The notes: generated by a model not told the origin, from the letters alone. Shown: positions 33,831 to 45,852, numbered from the stretch's first letter. The stretch: DNA of 64,000 nt from Podocnemis expansa (GCA_007922195.1 ML682005.1:43009957-43073956), one strand, 5' to 3'. A program made the numbers and translations.

Positions 33831-34705
33831 TGACTTAAAGACCTCATATAAAAAAGAATCCACCATTTACCCCAGTTTGAACCAGCAAGTAACCTGTGTC
33901 CCATGCTGAAGCGGAAGGTAAAAAAACTCCAGATTTCTAACAGTCTGTCCGGGGCAAAAAAATTCCTTCCTCACCCTAAATATGGCAGTCTTCTTCTTTG
34001 TATGACATTGATTTGATTTAGAAAGATCAGTTTATACATCAATGTCTAGGTCTGAAATCCAATTGCATCGGGGTAAGTCAGTAAATCTCAGTAAGGCTAC
34101 CCGTAACAAATGCTTAGGGCAGGAGGAGTGAACGTGTTCCATGGTCTGAGGCAATGGTCCAAAATCACAGTCCAGGTTGCTTCTCATTTCCCACTGGAAG
34201 AGTTTCTGGGCCTATCTTCCATGTGATGTGCTTGTGTGGTTACGGTGAGTATTCACCTTTCTTTCCATGGCAGTCAGTTACAGTCTCAGCATGTGAATGA
34301 GGCCCATCAGCTAGCACCTGAGAAAGACTTAGCTTTCCCCATCTAGTGTTCCAGCCCTAGCCATTGGAGATATTGGCAAACAGCTGTCACAGATAAGCCT
34401 TATATCATTTTGGTGTCCCATCCCTGGCCAGGGGAGATATTTGCTAATGGCAAATAGCAGTCATGGATCAGCTGTCTGTCATGTCAGGTCATTTCATCAT
34501 ATCGTCTCATCCAGAAGCTTTCCCAATTCAATCTTGAAACAAGATAGGATTATTTTGTCTCAACCAACTCCCTTGGAAGGCTGTTTCTGACCTTCACTCC
34601 CCTGATGGTTAGAAAGTTTCACCTGCTTTCAACCCTAAACTTATTGGTGGTTGGTTCCAGGAGTTAAAGGGGCTGGGACACAGTGGAAAGTCATTCCATG
34701 CCCCA

Positions 34706-34867
34706 CTATTTTTAGGGGCTCAGCATTCCAGGCCCCCTAAAAATAGAAAATGGAGCCAGAATGCTGCATTCTGGGGCCCACCATTTAAAAATAGCAGGCT
34801 CCGGAATGCAGCATTCTAGTTCCATTTTCTATTTTTAGGGCCCGAAATGTTGGGCCCCTAAAAATAG
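34706..34867. repeat. Compound fold-back sequence with three hairpins
   Basis: Arms at 34735-34772 and 34803-34840 are 38-bp inverted copies with a few mismatches around a 30-base loop. Each arm also lies in a smaller hairpin built on CTATTTTTAGGG and CCCTAAAAATAG (34706-34746 and 34829-34867). The layout is roughly symmetric about 34787. A fold-back MITE is likely, but no target duplication was found. Confidence 0.65.
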
Positions 34868-35085
34868 CAGGCTCTGGAACAGCATTCTGCACTGTTCTGA
34901 CAGGCAGGGGTGGGAGGGGTGGGGCTTGCCTGCTCCCCTCTGCATACGCAGACTGCATTTTCTCCCAGCCCCGCATGCAGGTACTGGGGCAGCCCAGCTC
35001 GCACTGGCGGGGGGGGGGGGTAATTAGGGGTACCTGAGCTGGAGGTGGGTATTGGGGGCAGGAGGTAGATTTTGGGGGTGGGTAT

Positions 35086-36189
35086 TCATAGAATCATAGA
35101 ATCATAGGGTTGGAAGGGACCTCATAGGTCATCTAGGCCAACCCCCTGCCAGAGGCAGGACCACTCCCACTAAACTATCCCAGTCATGGTTTTGTCCAGC
35201 CGGGCCTTAAACACCGCCAAAAATGGAGATTTCATCACCTCCCTCTGCAGCTCATTCCAAGGCTTCACCACTGTCCTAATAAAAGAAGTATTTTTCTAAT
35301 ATCCAGCCTCAACCTCCCTAACCGCAACTTGAGACCATTGCTCCTCGATCTGTCCTCTGTTATTACCGAGAACAGTCGAGCTCCATCTTCCTTAGAGCAT
35401 CCCTTCAAGTAGTTGAAGGTTGCTATCAAATCCCCACTCAATCTTCTCTTCTGCAGACTAAATAAGCCTAATGCTTTCAGTCTTTCCTCATAGGGCTTGT
35501 GCTCCAGCCCTTTAATCATTTTGGTTGCCCTCCATTGGACTCTCTCTAGCATGCCCCTGTCCTTTTGTAGTGGGGAGCCCAAAACTGAACACAGTATTCT
35601 AGATGTGGCCTCACCAGTGCAGAATAGAGGGGAATGATCACATCCCTTGATCTGCTGGTAACACTTCTTTTGATGCAGCCCAGTATGCCATTGGCCTTTT
35701 TGGCAGCAAGAGCACACTGCTGACTCATATCTAGCTTCCCATCCACCAGGACCACCAGGTCCTTTTCTACACTGCTGCTACTTAGCTGAATGTTTCCCAG
35801 CCTGTAGCAGTGCATGGGGTTTTTTCGTCCCAAGTGCAGGATTTTACACTTGTCCTTATTGAACCTCATAAGATTTCTATTGGCCCGCTGTTTCAATTTG
35901 TCTAGATCTCCCTGAATCCTGTCCTTGCCCTCCAATGTGTCTACTGTTCCCCCCAGCTTGGTGTCATCCGCAAACTTACTGAGAGTGCAGTCTATTCCAT
36001 CATCCAGATCATTGATGAAATTGTTGAACAGAACTGGCCCCAGGACCGACCCCTGGGGCACACCACTCATTATTGGTTGCCAGCTAGACATGGAACCATT
36101 GATTCCTACACGCTGAAACCGTTGATCTAGCCAATTTTCTATCCACTTTATAGTCCACCTATCCAACCCATACTTCCTTAATTTGCCAA
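35086..36189 (-). mobile_element. CR1 LINE, 5'-truncated, minus strand
   Basis: It begins TCATAGAATCATAGAATCAT and GGTTGGAAGGGACC, and is continuous to the ORF2 position [12 protein letters not shown], where it stops at 36189 against G-rich DNA. About 1.1 kb remain. It lies inside the G-rich array. Confidence 0.93.
35265..36189 (-). pseudogene. CR1 ORF2 RT C-terminal half, frameshifted
   Basis: The minus-strand frame from 36189 carries [34 protein letters not shown] and [12 protein letters not shown], so the catalytic FADD is intact. It continues to [19 protein letters not shown], where the frame shifts near 35546-35570. The rest reads [18 protein letters not shown] in another frame. The missing N-terminal half and the frameshift rule out function. 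Confidence 0.87.
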
Positions 36190-36639
36190 TGGGGGCTGAG
36201 GGTGGATTTTGGGGATGGGGGAATGGATATTGGGAGCAGGAGCTGGGGTATGGGGCAGGCAGTTGGTGGGCTGGCATTTGAGGGCAGGAGCTGGGGTGCA
36301 GGGGGGACCCAGATATTCGGGCAGGAGGCTCACCTGATTAGGAGGGTTCCAGGGCCTGCCAAATTATCCTTTAACCCCTGCTTGGTTCCTTTTTGCTGAT
36401 GCACTGCCTCCTTCCAATGAACTAATGAATAGGTGTCACCTTTATGCCACTGGCCCTGTTGTAGGATGGTGATGAGCTATGAATGAGCTCAAGTAAGGTT
36501 AAGCATTATGCATAGTTCTCCACACTGAGCAGAAGTGAATGTCAAGGCAGTACTCCCTTCCTTAACCTCAAGAGTGAATGTTGAGAAGTCGGAAGTGGAT
36601 TGAAACAAACTAAGAAAGAGTATTTGGGAGACTTGGAAC

Positions 36640-36745
36640 CAGATTTTGAAGATATTTAGGTTTCTAACTCCATAGACGTCAGAGGGGATCATGTACCTAA
36701 ATACCTTTAAAAATGTGGTCCCTGTCTTAAATATCCCCCGCATGC
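36640..36745. repeat. Old palindromic interspersed repeat
   Basis: CCAGATTTTGAAGATATTTA with GGTTTCTAACTCC on the left is the imperfect inverse of GTACCTAAATACC and TTTAAAAATGTGG on the right. This matches a sauropsid palindromic repeat built on GTATTTAGGCACCTAACTCC. Confidence 0.55.
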
Positions 36746-37822
36746 AAATTAGGTGCTTAGGTGTGCGCTCCATTCTTAGGTTTTGCTCCCTACTGTGACG
36801 CAGGAGAGACTTTGGAATTCTGGAACTGCCCTTTGGAACCAGGTAGCAATACATTCACTAATGCAGAGTCACTTCCCGCTTTGGCCCGCTCACCACTTTT
36901 TAACTTTACACTAAAATGCACCTAACACCCACACCTGCATTATGCACGATCAAGAAGTTTAAGAATATGAATATACCGCAACTATATTGTCATAAGGCTA
37001 TTCAGGTGCTAAAGGAAATGCTTTCTTTTCCAAGAAGACTGCTGTTCATCTGCAGACTGACAAAAATACCGTCTCATTTCTTATTTGATTCTAAATGAAA
37101 CTCACACACTGAACTCAGAGGAATGGATTTCTGCAAGGACATAGCTGTAGAAAGGAAATGTATATGTGTGGAGTACCTTCTTCTGTACCTTACTATCATT
37201 TATATTCCTTTGATGTTAACTGAGGAGATTTGTTTTAAATAAGATCTCCCTGCTTCACAAATCTAGATCTATGTAATGTTTCAGCAAAGTTGTAGATCTT
37301 TTCCATCAAATATTTTTGTTTTAGAAATAGGCATAGCACATAAAAGCTACAATATGATTTCATGGAAGAATTTTTTTTATTTATAGGCATTTATGTGTCA
37401 TACATCACAATAGCATTTGAGTAAGCTGGAGGAAGAGATGTACAGGGGCACAATAAGGAAAGAAAGAGACCTTGTTCACATGTGACTGTTTGATAATTAT
37501 TGCTGGGCGTGGTAATTTGGCATACACTTTGGCAAATATGAGAACCAGTTTAATGTATCTGGTGGTTCAGGCCTTTTTTGATAGTTACCTTTCCATATGT
37601 GTACCTGGTCCTAAGGCTGTGTTGTTCTAAAGGCCGTCAAATTAATGGCAGGTCTTTATATGAAGAAAGTCCCTGAAGGCTTGCACTCCAAGACATCCCT
37701 CTACTCAGAGTCAGCACTGCATTCCGCAAGGCTGTGGACCTCAGGGAAACCTGCTAATGTAAATTGATCAAAGAAAAGCAGACGTAGCCTAAGAATCAAC
37801 GCTGGGAATCACCTGAATTCAT
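36746..37822. other. Stretch with no supported gene
   Basis: AT-rich sequence, no recognised feature. Confidence 0.45.
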
Positions 37823-38281
37823 GGGCGATGTCTGCACTGCCACAGATATTGCAAAATAGTTATTTCAAAACAACTACTTTGAATTTATTTCAAAATAGCA
37901 CCATTTTAAATTTATTATTCCAAAATAGGAGTCTAATGAAGACTCTATTTTGAAATAAGGTAGGGGTTCTTATTTCAAAATAGAAAGTCTTTGCTAGACT
38001 TTCTGTTTCAAAATAGGGAAAAGTAATATAAAGTATATAACAATTATTTCAAAAACAGTCAATTCCATGGCTTGGAATGGCTTTTTTTCAAAATAGCTAT
38101 TTTGAAAGAATTAATATTTCAAAATAAATCCAGGTTTTAATATGTTGAACTAGTGCTTTGTTATTTCAAAATAAAAAGAGCGCATATTTCAAAATACCAA
38201 AATGCCTGCACAGCTAGGCATAAAGTTTTTTTGAAATAAGCCTCCTTATTTCAAAAAAAACTTTGCAGGATAGACATACCC
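37823..38281. mobile_element. Fold-back MITE, decayed TTTCGAAA type (copy E, 459 bp)
   Basis: The left end is GGGCGATGTCTGCACTG; the right end, inverted, is GGGTATGTCTATCCTGC. CAT is duplicated at 37820-37822 and 38282-38284. The inside repeats ATTTCAAAATA and TATTTTGAAATA. The CG of TTTCGAAA is always CA or TG here, as expected from CpG decay in an older copy. Confidence 0.86.
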
Positions 38282-38571
38282 CATGGTGAATAAAAAAAGT
38301 TTGGTCAGAGCTCAGGTTTCAAGGAAGAGAAAGGAATCTAGTTAGATACAGAGAATGAAGAGCGAATGTTGGATGCAGGGAAGAAAAAAGAAAGCCTTAC
38401 AAAATAAGCATGCAAAACTATTTGTCTTTCTGAGGTTTATCTTTACACTGACAATTAGCCAGAATGGGAATGAAATTTATGAAAAGTACATTACATTGAT
38501 TTTATTGTTACATTCTATTCTATTGTCACATTGTCCCCAGTGTGAGTGTACCCAGTAATTTCTTCAGAGTC

Positions 38572-38660
38572 TGACACAGTGGGATTTTCTGCCAGGAAAG
38601 CTCATGTGATAAATACATTTGTTAGTCTTCAAGTGCCACAGGACTACTTGTTTGTTTTCC
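38572..38660 (+). mobile_element. PLE 3' end, short
   Basis: GACACAGTGGGATTTTCTGC, AAAGCTCATGTGATAAATAC and GTTAGTCTTCAAGTGCCACA with the CTTGTTTG end are present. No target duplication was resolved. Confidence 0.82.
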
Positions 38661-40428
38661 TTATAATTTAGTTATGTATTCTGATCTTTAGCAAATCAGC
38701 ATGATTTATGAGTCTTCTTACAGAGCTTAAACTTTGAAATATTTGCTTTACACATTGATGTAAGGTAGAATATGTCACACACATTTGCCACATACTGTCA
38801 AAAATGCCCCTTGGAAATATCACAAGACCCACCTCTGAACTGTTTGATTTTCTAATTTGGTGTGGATTTTTTGAAGCTGCTAGGTTTGAAATTAGCTAGG
38901 CTATTCAGTCAGTTGTTCACAATTGTATTGGGCTAAGCCCATAAATATAATAGAGCACCACAGTGCACTAAATACTGATTTAGTGCACCATGCTTCTGTA
39001 TTATATGCCCAATAAAATTCTAAGTACTGACTATTAGCACCTTGCAACTTTCTGTTTAATTAGAGTACTTGTAAAAGGCCTCCACTAACAAGACTAAAAC
39101 AGAAGTGCAAAGACAATTTTTATGGATACAGGTATCCAGGTTAAAGGCTGGAAGAAATAATAGCTGTGAGTCTTAATGAACCTTTGAAATATACATACTT
39201 ACAAATATACACACAAATGCATCATCATTTACATAACCTTTTAAATCTTTGAAGAGTTATATAAATAATGATATATCTTCAGTCTTGTTAATTGTTATGG
39301 AGTAACTTTGGCCAACTGCAGTTACCAATCCAACAATGAAGAGCATTACTGTATCATCACAGGACATTTTCTAGCAATGGCAACGGCTTTAGCTATTCAT
39401 TTTATAATTAACAGAAATGTTCTTTCTACACCATGGCTGCAATTCAGGTATTCCAACCCTTTTGATATTATAGTTGAAAAAGTACTAATTGCTAAACTAA
39501 GCTCTTTGCACTCGCAATATTTTACTACCTGGGGCAGTGACACAGTGCACTGTGTGTTACTTAAATTTGACAAATGGGTAAACTGAGATCCAGAGAGGTT
39601 GAAGGCTAGGAGTTGAAAACCCAACTCCACTAAAATCAATGGCAGTTTTTTCCTTGCATTAATCCCTTCAGGTGGGATCCACTTTAATAGTCTTTTCCTT
39701 CCAAAGAAGAAGTCTTCAATGCCAGTTCCTGCATCACCACATGCTAATGCATTTTGCTTTGACAGCTCGCTGTCACTTCTTGTCTCAGTCCTTCTGTCTT
39801 TTGTCATTGGCCGCAGCAGGGCCATGATATCACCCAGGCTTTTAGAACTGCACCAAAGCATTCATGACCACAATGTACAGCTGTGTCTTCCATATTTGTG
39901 CATGTAATTTCATTCCCAGGTGGCCATCCATGCACTGAACACCTCATTTGCACATAGTTATGATGATGGGGCATCTATGTGTGCATGCGTGCATGTGTAC
40001 GTGCAATAACATGATTGAACATGGTTTCATACATCTGATTTCATGTGTAGAGTTCTAAAAAACCCAGCTTTAGGTAAGCTGGCCATGATTAGGCTTGACA
40101 GAATTTGATTTCTATTCTTTTATGATTTCAACAACTAATAGCGACATTTACATTTGTAAATGTATTTTATAATGTTTTATCAATTTAATTGTTCACAGTT
40201 GTTTTTCACTTTAAATTTTCACAGTAGTACTGTGATGGGATAGCTTGCCCCAAGTGCTAGAGAGTGAGATCCATACCAACTCCAAAAACAGGATGGCCCC
40301 ACCTGAGTGGAATTAGGTAATTCCCTGAAAAGAGCACCAGGTGGTTGCAGTAAGAGGAAAATGCTTCAGGAGCCCAGAGTCTGCAAGGAATCACCAGGCT
40401 CCAGCAGAGTCCTGTGATTGGAGACTAA
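38661..40428. other. Stretch with no supported gene
   Basis: Mostly AT-rich. Around 39570-39600, AAATGGGTAAACTGAGATCC with AGAGAGGTTGAAGG resembles a minus-strand MIR-type core, too short to call firmly. Confidence 0.4.
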
Positions 40429-40844
40429 TGCCTAGTCTACACTCGCTGCACTTTTTCATGGCAGTTGAAGTGAGATACGCAAGGTAAGTAAAATACCTTG
40501 CGTGTCTCCCTTCACTTTAGTAACTCCACTTACCTCCTTATACACACTGCACTAAGTTGAATGGAAATGCTGCCTGGGAAACTTAGTGCTACGCTACTTC
40601 GGGGCTGGAGTTACAGTGTGAGTTAGTCCAAACTAGCCTTGGGCTAGTTCAGCCTAACCACAGCTTTTTAGTTCAAACTAGCCGCACATCCTAGTTCAAA
40701 CTTATTAGTCCAGACTAAGCTTTGCCTAGTCTGAACTAAGACATTTCTTAGTTTGGACCAGCCAAAGCCTAGTGTGGCCATGGGCCAAATTAGTCTGGAC
40801 TAAGCTTGCTCAGTCCAGACTGATTTGACAGTGTAGACACAGCC
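40429..40844. mobile_element. Composite fold-back MITE (copy F, about 416 bp)
   Basis: The left end GCCTAGTCTACACTCGC and the right end, inverted, GGCTGTGTCTACACTGT share the Harbinger-like terminus. The left third carries the palindrome GATACGCAAGGTA / TACCTTGCGTGTC also seen in the MITE at 19014. The right two thirds carry AGTTCAAACTAG modules as in copies C and D. Flanking 3-mers do not match, so the left border is less certain. Confidence 0.7.
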
Positions 40845-43540
40845 ACAGAGGCACCCTTGCTGACAAGGGAGCATTTGGGTGGCAGGCAATCCTGCTACAA
40901 GTGGGAAATTATGGGGAGCCAGACAATGGCGGGAAATCAGAGAATAATTATTTCATGACAGCAGACATTTCAGATATAAAAAGTTAAAGCTTTGTGATGT
41001 TAAGACACAAACTGTCTGTATCACATGTTAAAATGCACAAAGTAAATATCCTTAAATTTAAATTCTAATAACTTCACAAGCAGCCTTTTTTTTCCCATGC
41101 CAGCCTGTAAATTTATCATCAATGGAAATATTTTGTAGTTGGTTTGTGCGTGCTTGGTGAAATTGCTTTTAATAACACTTACCAATAAAATATTCATCCT
41201 TCCAAGTCTATCCAGGATCATCAACTGAGTTGGCATCACAGTCAGTAGTAAAATTAAAGTCCACACACCCAACCCTCTGCTCTAACTGCTGCATTACAGT
41301 CCATCTCAAATATGTAGTGATCATTTTGTAGTGCCTTCAAGATTTTAATTAAAGCACATATACAGAAGACTATTGTAGGTCTAACAACTACTCCCTAGTG
41401 TATGGGAGATGTTTTTGTGCATGTGCATGTAATATAAAAAGAATTCACATCAAGTAGAAAGCCAGCTCATTAGTTAATTTTAGAAGGAAAACTCTTTATT
41501 AGGATTAAAACACCAATGCTCTCAGCATGTCTAGCACATATACACTATGAGCTATAGGAGTCCATGATAGCACCAGCTTTTCTGCCTCATCTATAATTCT
41601 TTCTATTGTTTCTATAGAGTTCTCACAAAAAGAGTCGTAAATCAAGCCCATAAACTGCGTACCAGTGTAACTTCTACAGCAGTATTCCACTGGGCCCTAT
41701 CATATTATTTGCTACCAGACAGTGCCAAATACAGAATGTAAATGAGGTTAGAAAATATATATACTGTATACATTGTCAGATTCCCAGGTGCATGTGGTAG
41801 CACAGAGCCGTAAGAACAGCTCTACAGGCTTAAACCCACACAGAGACTCTGTTATAGCTACTCTTTTTTTTTCCCCCTCCATACATACACCATTGTTACA
41901 TCTTCCTTCCAAGCAGTGCTTCTTTTCTTGGCCCTTACCCTGTTACCATCATCCTTTCTGCAAATGACAAAAAAACAAAAGGGCAGAACATCAGAAGTAA
42001 TTAACAAGAAGATTGTTTCAGCCCTCTGAGGTATTCCTCACTGTGTTACTTTTAGAGCTTCAGCAGGAAAGAAAATATAAGGAACAGAAATGAGAAGGGG
42101 GGTAGTGTTGGGGTCTGGAAAGAACATCATAGATCAGCAAAAATAATGCCTCTGAGCCCTGTTTTATTAGCTGCAATAATGTCAGTGGAATTAATTATAA
42201 GTGGTGCTATTTATGTTGATATTTTTATAAGCTATGGCTGTTCAAGTGGGTCGCACACTTACAACTCCATTCCAGCTGCATGGAAACCCTGAGTCACATG
42301 GCTTTGGGCTCCATCAGCTGAATAATATTAGGAGAAAATTCTGTTAACACTGAGTTATTCAACACGGCATGGTCAAGTTAGCTAAATAGATGTGGTAGAG
42401 AAACAGACAGCAGAGAAATTTAAACAGCATTTCCTTAGTTCACCAAGCTGTCCCACGAGTAATACAAGAGTTAATATAGATTGCTGGGTTTGAAATATAT
42501 ATAGCAACAATGTAGATAAAAGACACTAGTGAACCAGTTTTGGTGGGAATTATTAATAGGGTTTGGATAATTAGTGGAAAGTTCTTGGTTCTGAACTGCA
42601 GTTCTTTTGGTTGAAAAAAGTAATGTCCAAACAAAATATTTGGAACTGGAAACAAAGCAAGCAAAAAACTCACTGAAAACTAATTACAATAGGAATAATA
42701 TTAAAAATGTGTCAATCAGTCTTTCATTGTAACTCCACTATATTTTTGTCTCAGGCAATATTTTAAAATGAGAACAATATGTTCATGCCTTCTAGCAATG
42801 CTGGCTGTTTCTCAACTATTTAATAACTAACTCCTGCAGTAATTTACTATCACAACAAAAGAAGGTGAGGAGAAGGCTGAAATATCCATTGCACATTAAC
42901 CAGAGCTAGCTATCATCTGCTGGTATAATTGACTGCAATTACGAAATGGAAAAGGAAGGATATTTTCCACTTGCAGAGTAAAAGTGAAGGTCAGGGAAAA
43001 GTGACAACCACCATCCAATCAGTAAAGGGCAATCTGACGTTGGGGCTCAACTGAAGTCCTGTCAGAGGTGGAAAATTTATTTCACTTGTCTATACAAGTA
43101 ATCTTGTCTACCCAAGGAACCTGCATCCATATCAGAGATTGTTAATGGATGAGGCTATAAGATGAGTTAAACAATCAATGAAAATGCATTTGAGAAAAAT
43201 TATTTGAAGGGAAAAATTCAAAATTTTGCAGCAAACACTATTTTCAATGAATTATTTCCATCAGGTCTAATATTCTGCCATGCTTTAGTTGCTAATTAAA
43301 AGGTAATATTTGAAGTTAATAATCTAAAGATGTATTTTATATAAGACTGTCTTCTTTTTCCTTCTACTTTAGTGATAGATCCTTTCCCTGAATTGTGTCC
43401 ACAGGAAATGGGCTTAGCAGTCCTATAAATGCAAGATTGCATTAGAGCTATGACCACAGCATTACAACATATGCGTAATTTCCCTTTCTACTACCCCCTG
43501 CTGTTATCCTAAAGTGCTTTGTGACTGATTGCAGTTCCCT
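40845..43540. other. AT-rich stretch with no supported gene
   Basis: About 2.7 kb with only short open frames and no recognised domain, RNA or confident repeat. Confidence 0.5.
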
Positions 43541-43559
43541 ACTAAACACTGTCATGGTA

Positions 43560-44960
43560 GAGAAATCTTATGTTTTCTCTCCTCCCAGACCTGGAGGCGG
43601 CAACCCAAAAGACAAGAAGAGCCATTCCTGCCTCCCCAATAAACAAGTATTTTGACAGTGCAACAGGTGTAGCTCTCAGGATGGTTCCCCCCACCCCTGG
43701 CCAATGGGAGACAGAAGCTATCTGGCTACCCCAGGGCGAAGACACATTTGCCGCCCCCCGCCATGTGCAGCCCAGTCCCTTGAGAGGACAGGCCCTGCAC
43801 CCCATTCATACCTTTTACCTCCCCCACCCCCAATATGTCAGCAGCCTCCGATAAGAACAGAGTAAACTTGGACGTGTTCAGAGCCGACCAGTCCTGAGAC
43901 TCAGCAGCTGACACTGGGCCCAAAGCTTTGTCCTGGTGACTAGAGACTGACCCCCCCCCCAACTCTGTCTGCCACCCTATGCAAGCAACATAGACCAGAT
44001 GTTGCTCGCTGCCAGCACCTTTCTGCTCTGCTGGGCTGCCTGTGTGTACCTAGGCTTCTGATCCTGCCCCACAGTGGGGACCAGCTGAGGAAGGGGGGCT
44101 GTTCCCTCTACGGGGTGCTGGCTATGATCCAGCCCCAGGGCAATGAGCTGGGAGGCTCCTTCCTTGGGGAGCCAGTCACAGCATCTTGGGGAGCTGGCAG
44201 AGGGCAGGGAAGAAAGGAATGAATAAAGGACTGAGATGGAAAACCAGCTAAGTTTCAGTGTCTGATGGGAAACTGGCATCACAGAGCCCCCCAGGGCTGG
44301 GAGTGGGTGGGGGTGTGACTAGGGATCTGCCTCCCTGAATGTCCATCCCACAAAAGATATGGGGAGCTGGTCTCTGGAGACCATTGTGGTTGGAGGTGAA
44401 GGTGGGAAAGTGGCTGAGACCCAGTGCATTCAAGCCAGGCATGGGGCAGGGCTGTGGGGAGGGGAGTCTGGCTCACCTGGCAGCAGGTCAGTCAGGAATC
44501 TTGGAGCTGGCAGATATCTGTGGGAGGGGAAGAAGCCAGGGAGGGAGATCACCCCACAGGTGTGGGATGGGGAGAGAGATTTCTGGGTGGAATCAGTGAG
44601 CACCAACTACCTCCCAAAATCCAGCCCCCCACCAAAGCCTCTTCCATGCCTCAAGTACACACATACCCCCAACTTCTCTCAGCCCCCACAACCTTCTTCC
44701 TTCCTCTCCGATAGCCTCTGACTCACCCCCCCAATCTTCACCCCCACAAAATCTCCCTTTCCCAACCCACATGCTTGCCCACCAAGCAAATCTCTCTGGC
44801 TCATAGGTCTGCCTGACCCTCTCATACCCTTTGGCCCAGGAGATTGCCACCACTCCTGGGGGGTGCTCCTAAATTCCCCATCCCATTGTGACCTTGGCTG
44901 CAGGGAATGAGCAGGAATTCCTCAGTGTTCAGGCAATAGACTTGGTTCCGGAAATCCTCC
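43560..44960. other. GC-rich tract with strand-biased blocks
   Basis: The GC content is clearly above the flanks. The plus strand is mostly C-rich to 44000, G-rich from about 44240 to 44600, then C-rich from 44600 to 44870; a 10-base C run lies at 43951-43960. Overlapping open frames on both strands reflect composition; none has a recognisable domain. Confidence 0.5.
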
Positions 44961-45007
44961 ATGCACTCATCAGCTGTTGGGCGGGGGCTACAGCAGTAAT
45001 GCTATGG

Positions 45008-45840
45008 ATACCCACATGGCCCAACAATATGCCAACATTTTTATGGCAACATTTTTAGAACAACATTTCCTCAATGCTACATTAATGACATCTTCATCAT
45101 CTGGACCCACAGTAGGGATGCCCTTGAAGATTTCTACAGAGATTTCAACAATTTCCACTCCATTACTAAACTTGAGCCTGGAACACTCCATACAGGAGAT
45201 CCACTTTGTGGACACTACAGTACAAATTAGGGATTGACACTTAAGCACCACCCTATACCAAAAACCTACTGATCAGTATAGTTATCTACATCCCTTGCAC
45301 TTTCATCCTAAACACACCATACAATCCATTGTCTATAGCCAAGCCCTAAGATATAACTGCACTTGCTCTGATCCCTCAGATAGAGACAGACAACTTCAGG
45401 ACCTCTACCAAGCATTCCTGAAACTGTAGTACCCACCTGCAAGAGTGACAAAACAGATTGACAGAGCCAGGCAGGTACCCCGAAGTCAACTACTACAGGA
45501 GAAGCCTAAGAAAGAACACAACAACAAAACGCCTCTAGTCATCACCTACAACCCCCAAGTCAGACCTCTATAGCACGTCCTGAGGGATCTACAGCCTATT
45601 CTACAAGACAATCCCTCACTGTCTCAGGCCTTGGGAGACAGATCTCTGCTTGCTTAGACAGCCTCCCAACCCTAAGCAAGTACTTACTAGCAACTACAGA
45701 CCTAACAACAGAGTCATTAAAGCAGGCACATATCCCTGCAACAAACCATGCTGCCAACTTGCCCACATATCTGCACAAAAGACACTGTTACAAGACCTAA
45801 TAATACCAGCTATCCCATCAAAGGCTCATCCACCAATGTG
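45008..45840 (+). pseudogene. PLE reverse transcriptase fragment
   Basis: THMAQQYANIFMA leads into YINDIFIIWT at 45078-45107, where PLE RTs have YIDD; the first catalytic aspartate codon is AAT (Asn). Further blocks, in shifting frames, are IQEIHFVDTTVQIRD, then the region around SFHPKHT, QALRYN-like and SDRDRQLQDLYQAFLK-like sequence, and RQPPNPKQVLTSNYRP. There are several stops and frameshifts. The enzyme normally copies PLE RNA at the target. Confidence 0.8.
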
Positions 45841-45852
45841 ATTTAAGCGATC

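Larger units (their letters stand above)
32513..34660 (-). mobile_element. Old CR1-type LINE, minus strand, split by two later insertions
   Basis: The pieces at 32513-32543, 32920-33005 and 33831-34660 read as one minus-strand CR1 3' region. They run from CTCAGACTTTAAGGTCATAA at the 3' end through ATCAACTAGTCTGACC, GCCCCA-like and TTCCTTCCTCACCC blocks, AATATGGCAG and GGAGATATTTGCTA to CTTGAAACAAGATAGG and CTTGGAAGGCTGTT. A MITE and a younger CR1 interrupt it. No coding frame survives. Confidence 0.8.
34905..36345. repeat. G-rich degenerate tandem array, split by a CR1
   Basis: Loose units such as ATTTTGGGGGTGGG, GGGGGCAGGAGCTGGGG and GGATATTGGGAGCAGGAGCT occur on both sides (34905-35085 and 36190-36345) of an inserted CR1. 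A 12-base G run lies at 35009-35020. Many GGG runs give potential for G-quadruplexes on this strand. Confidence 0.65.

Noticed and set aside
44339..44721. Three overlapping plus-strand frames of 86-120 residues
   Set aside because: They overlap each other in different frames in a G-rich then C-rich tract; composition alone explains them.
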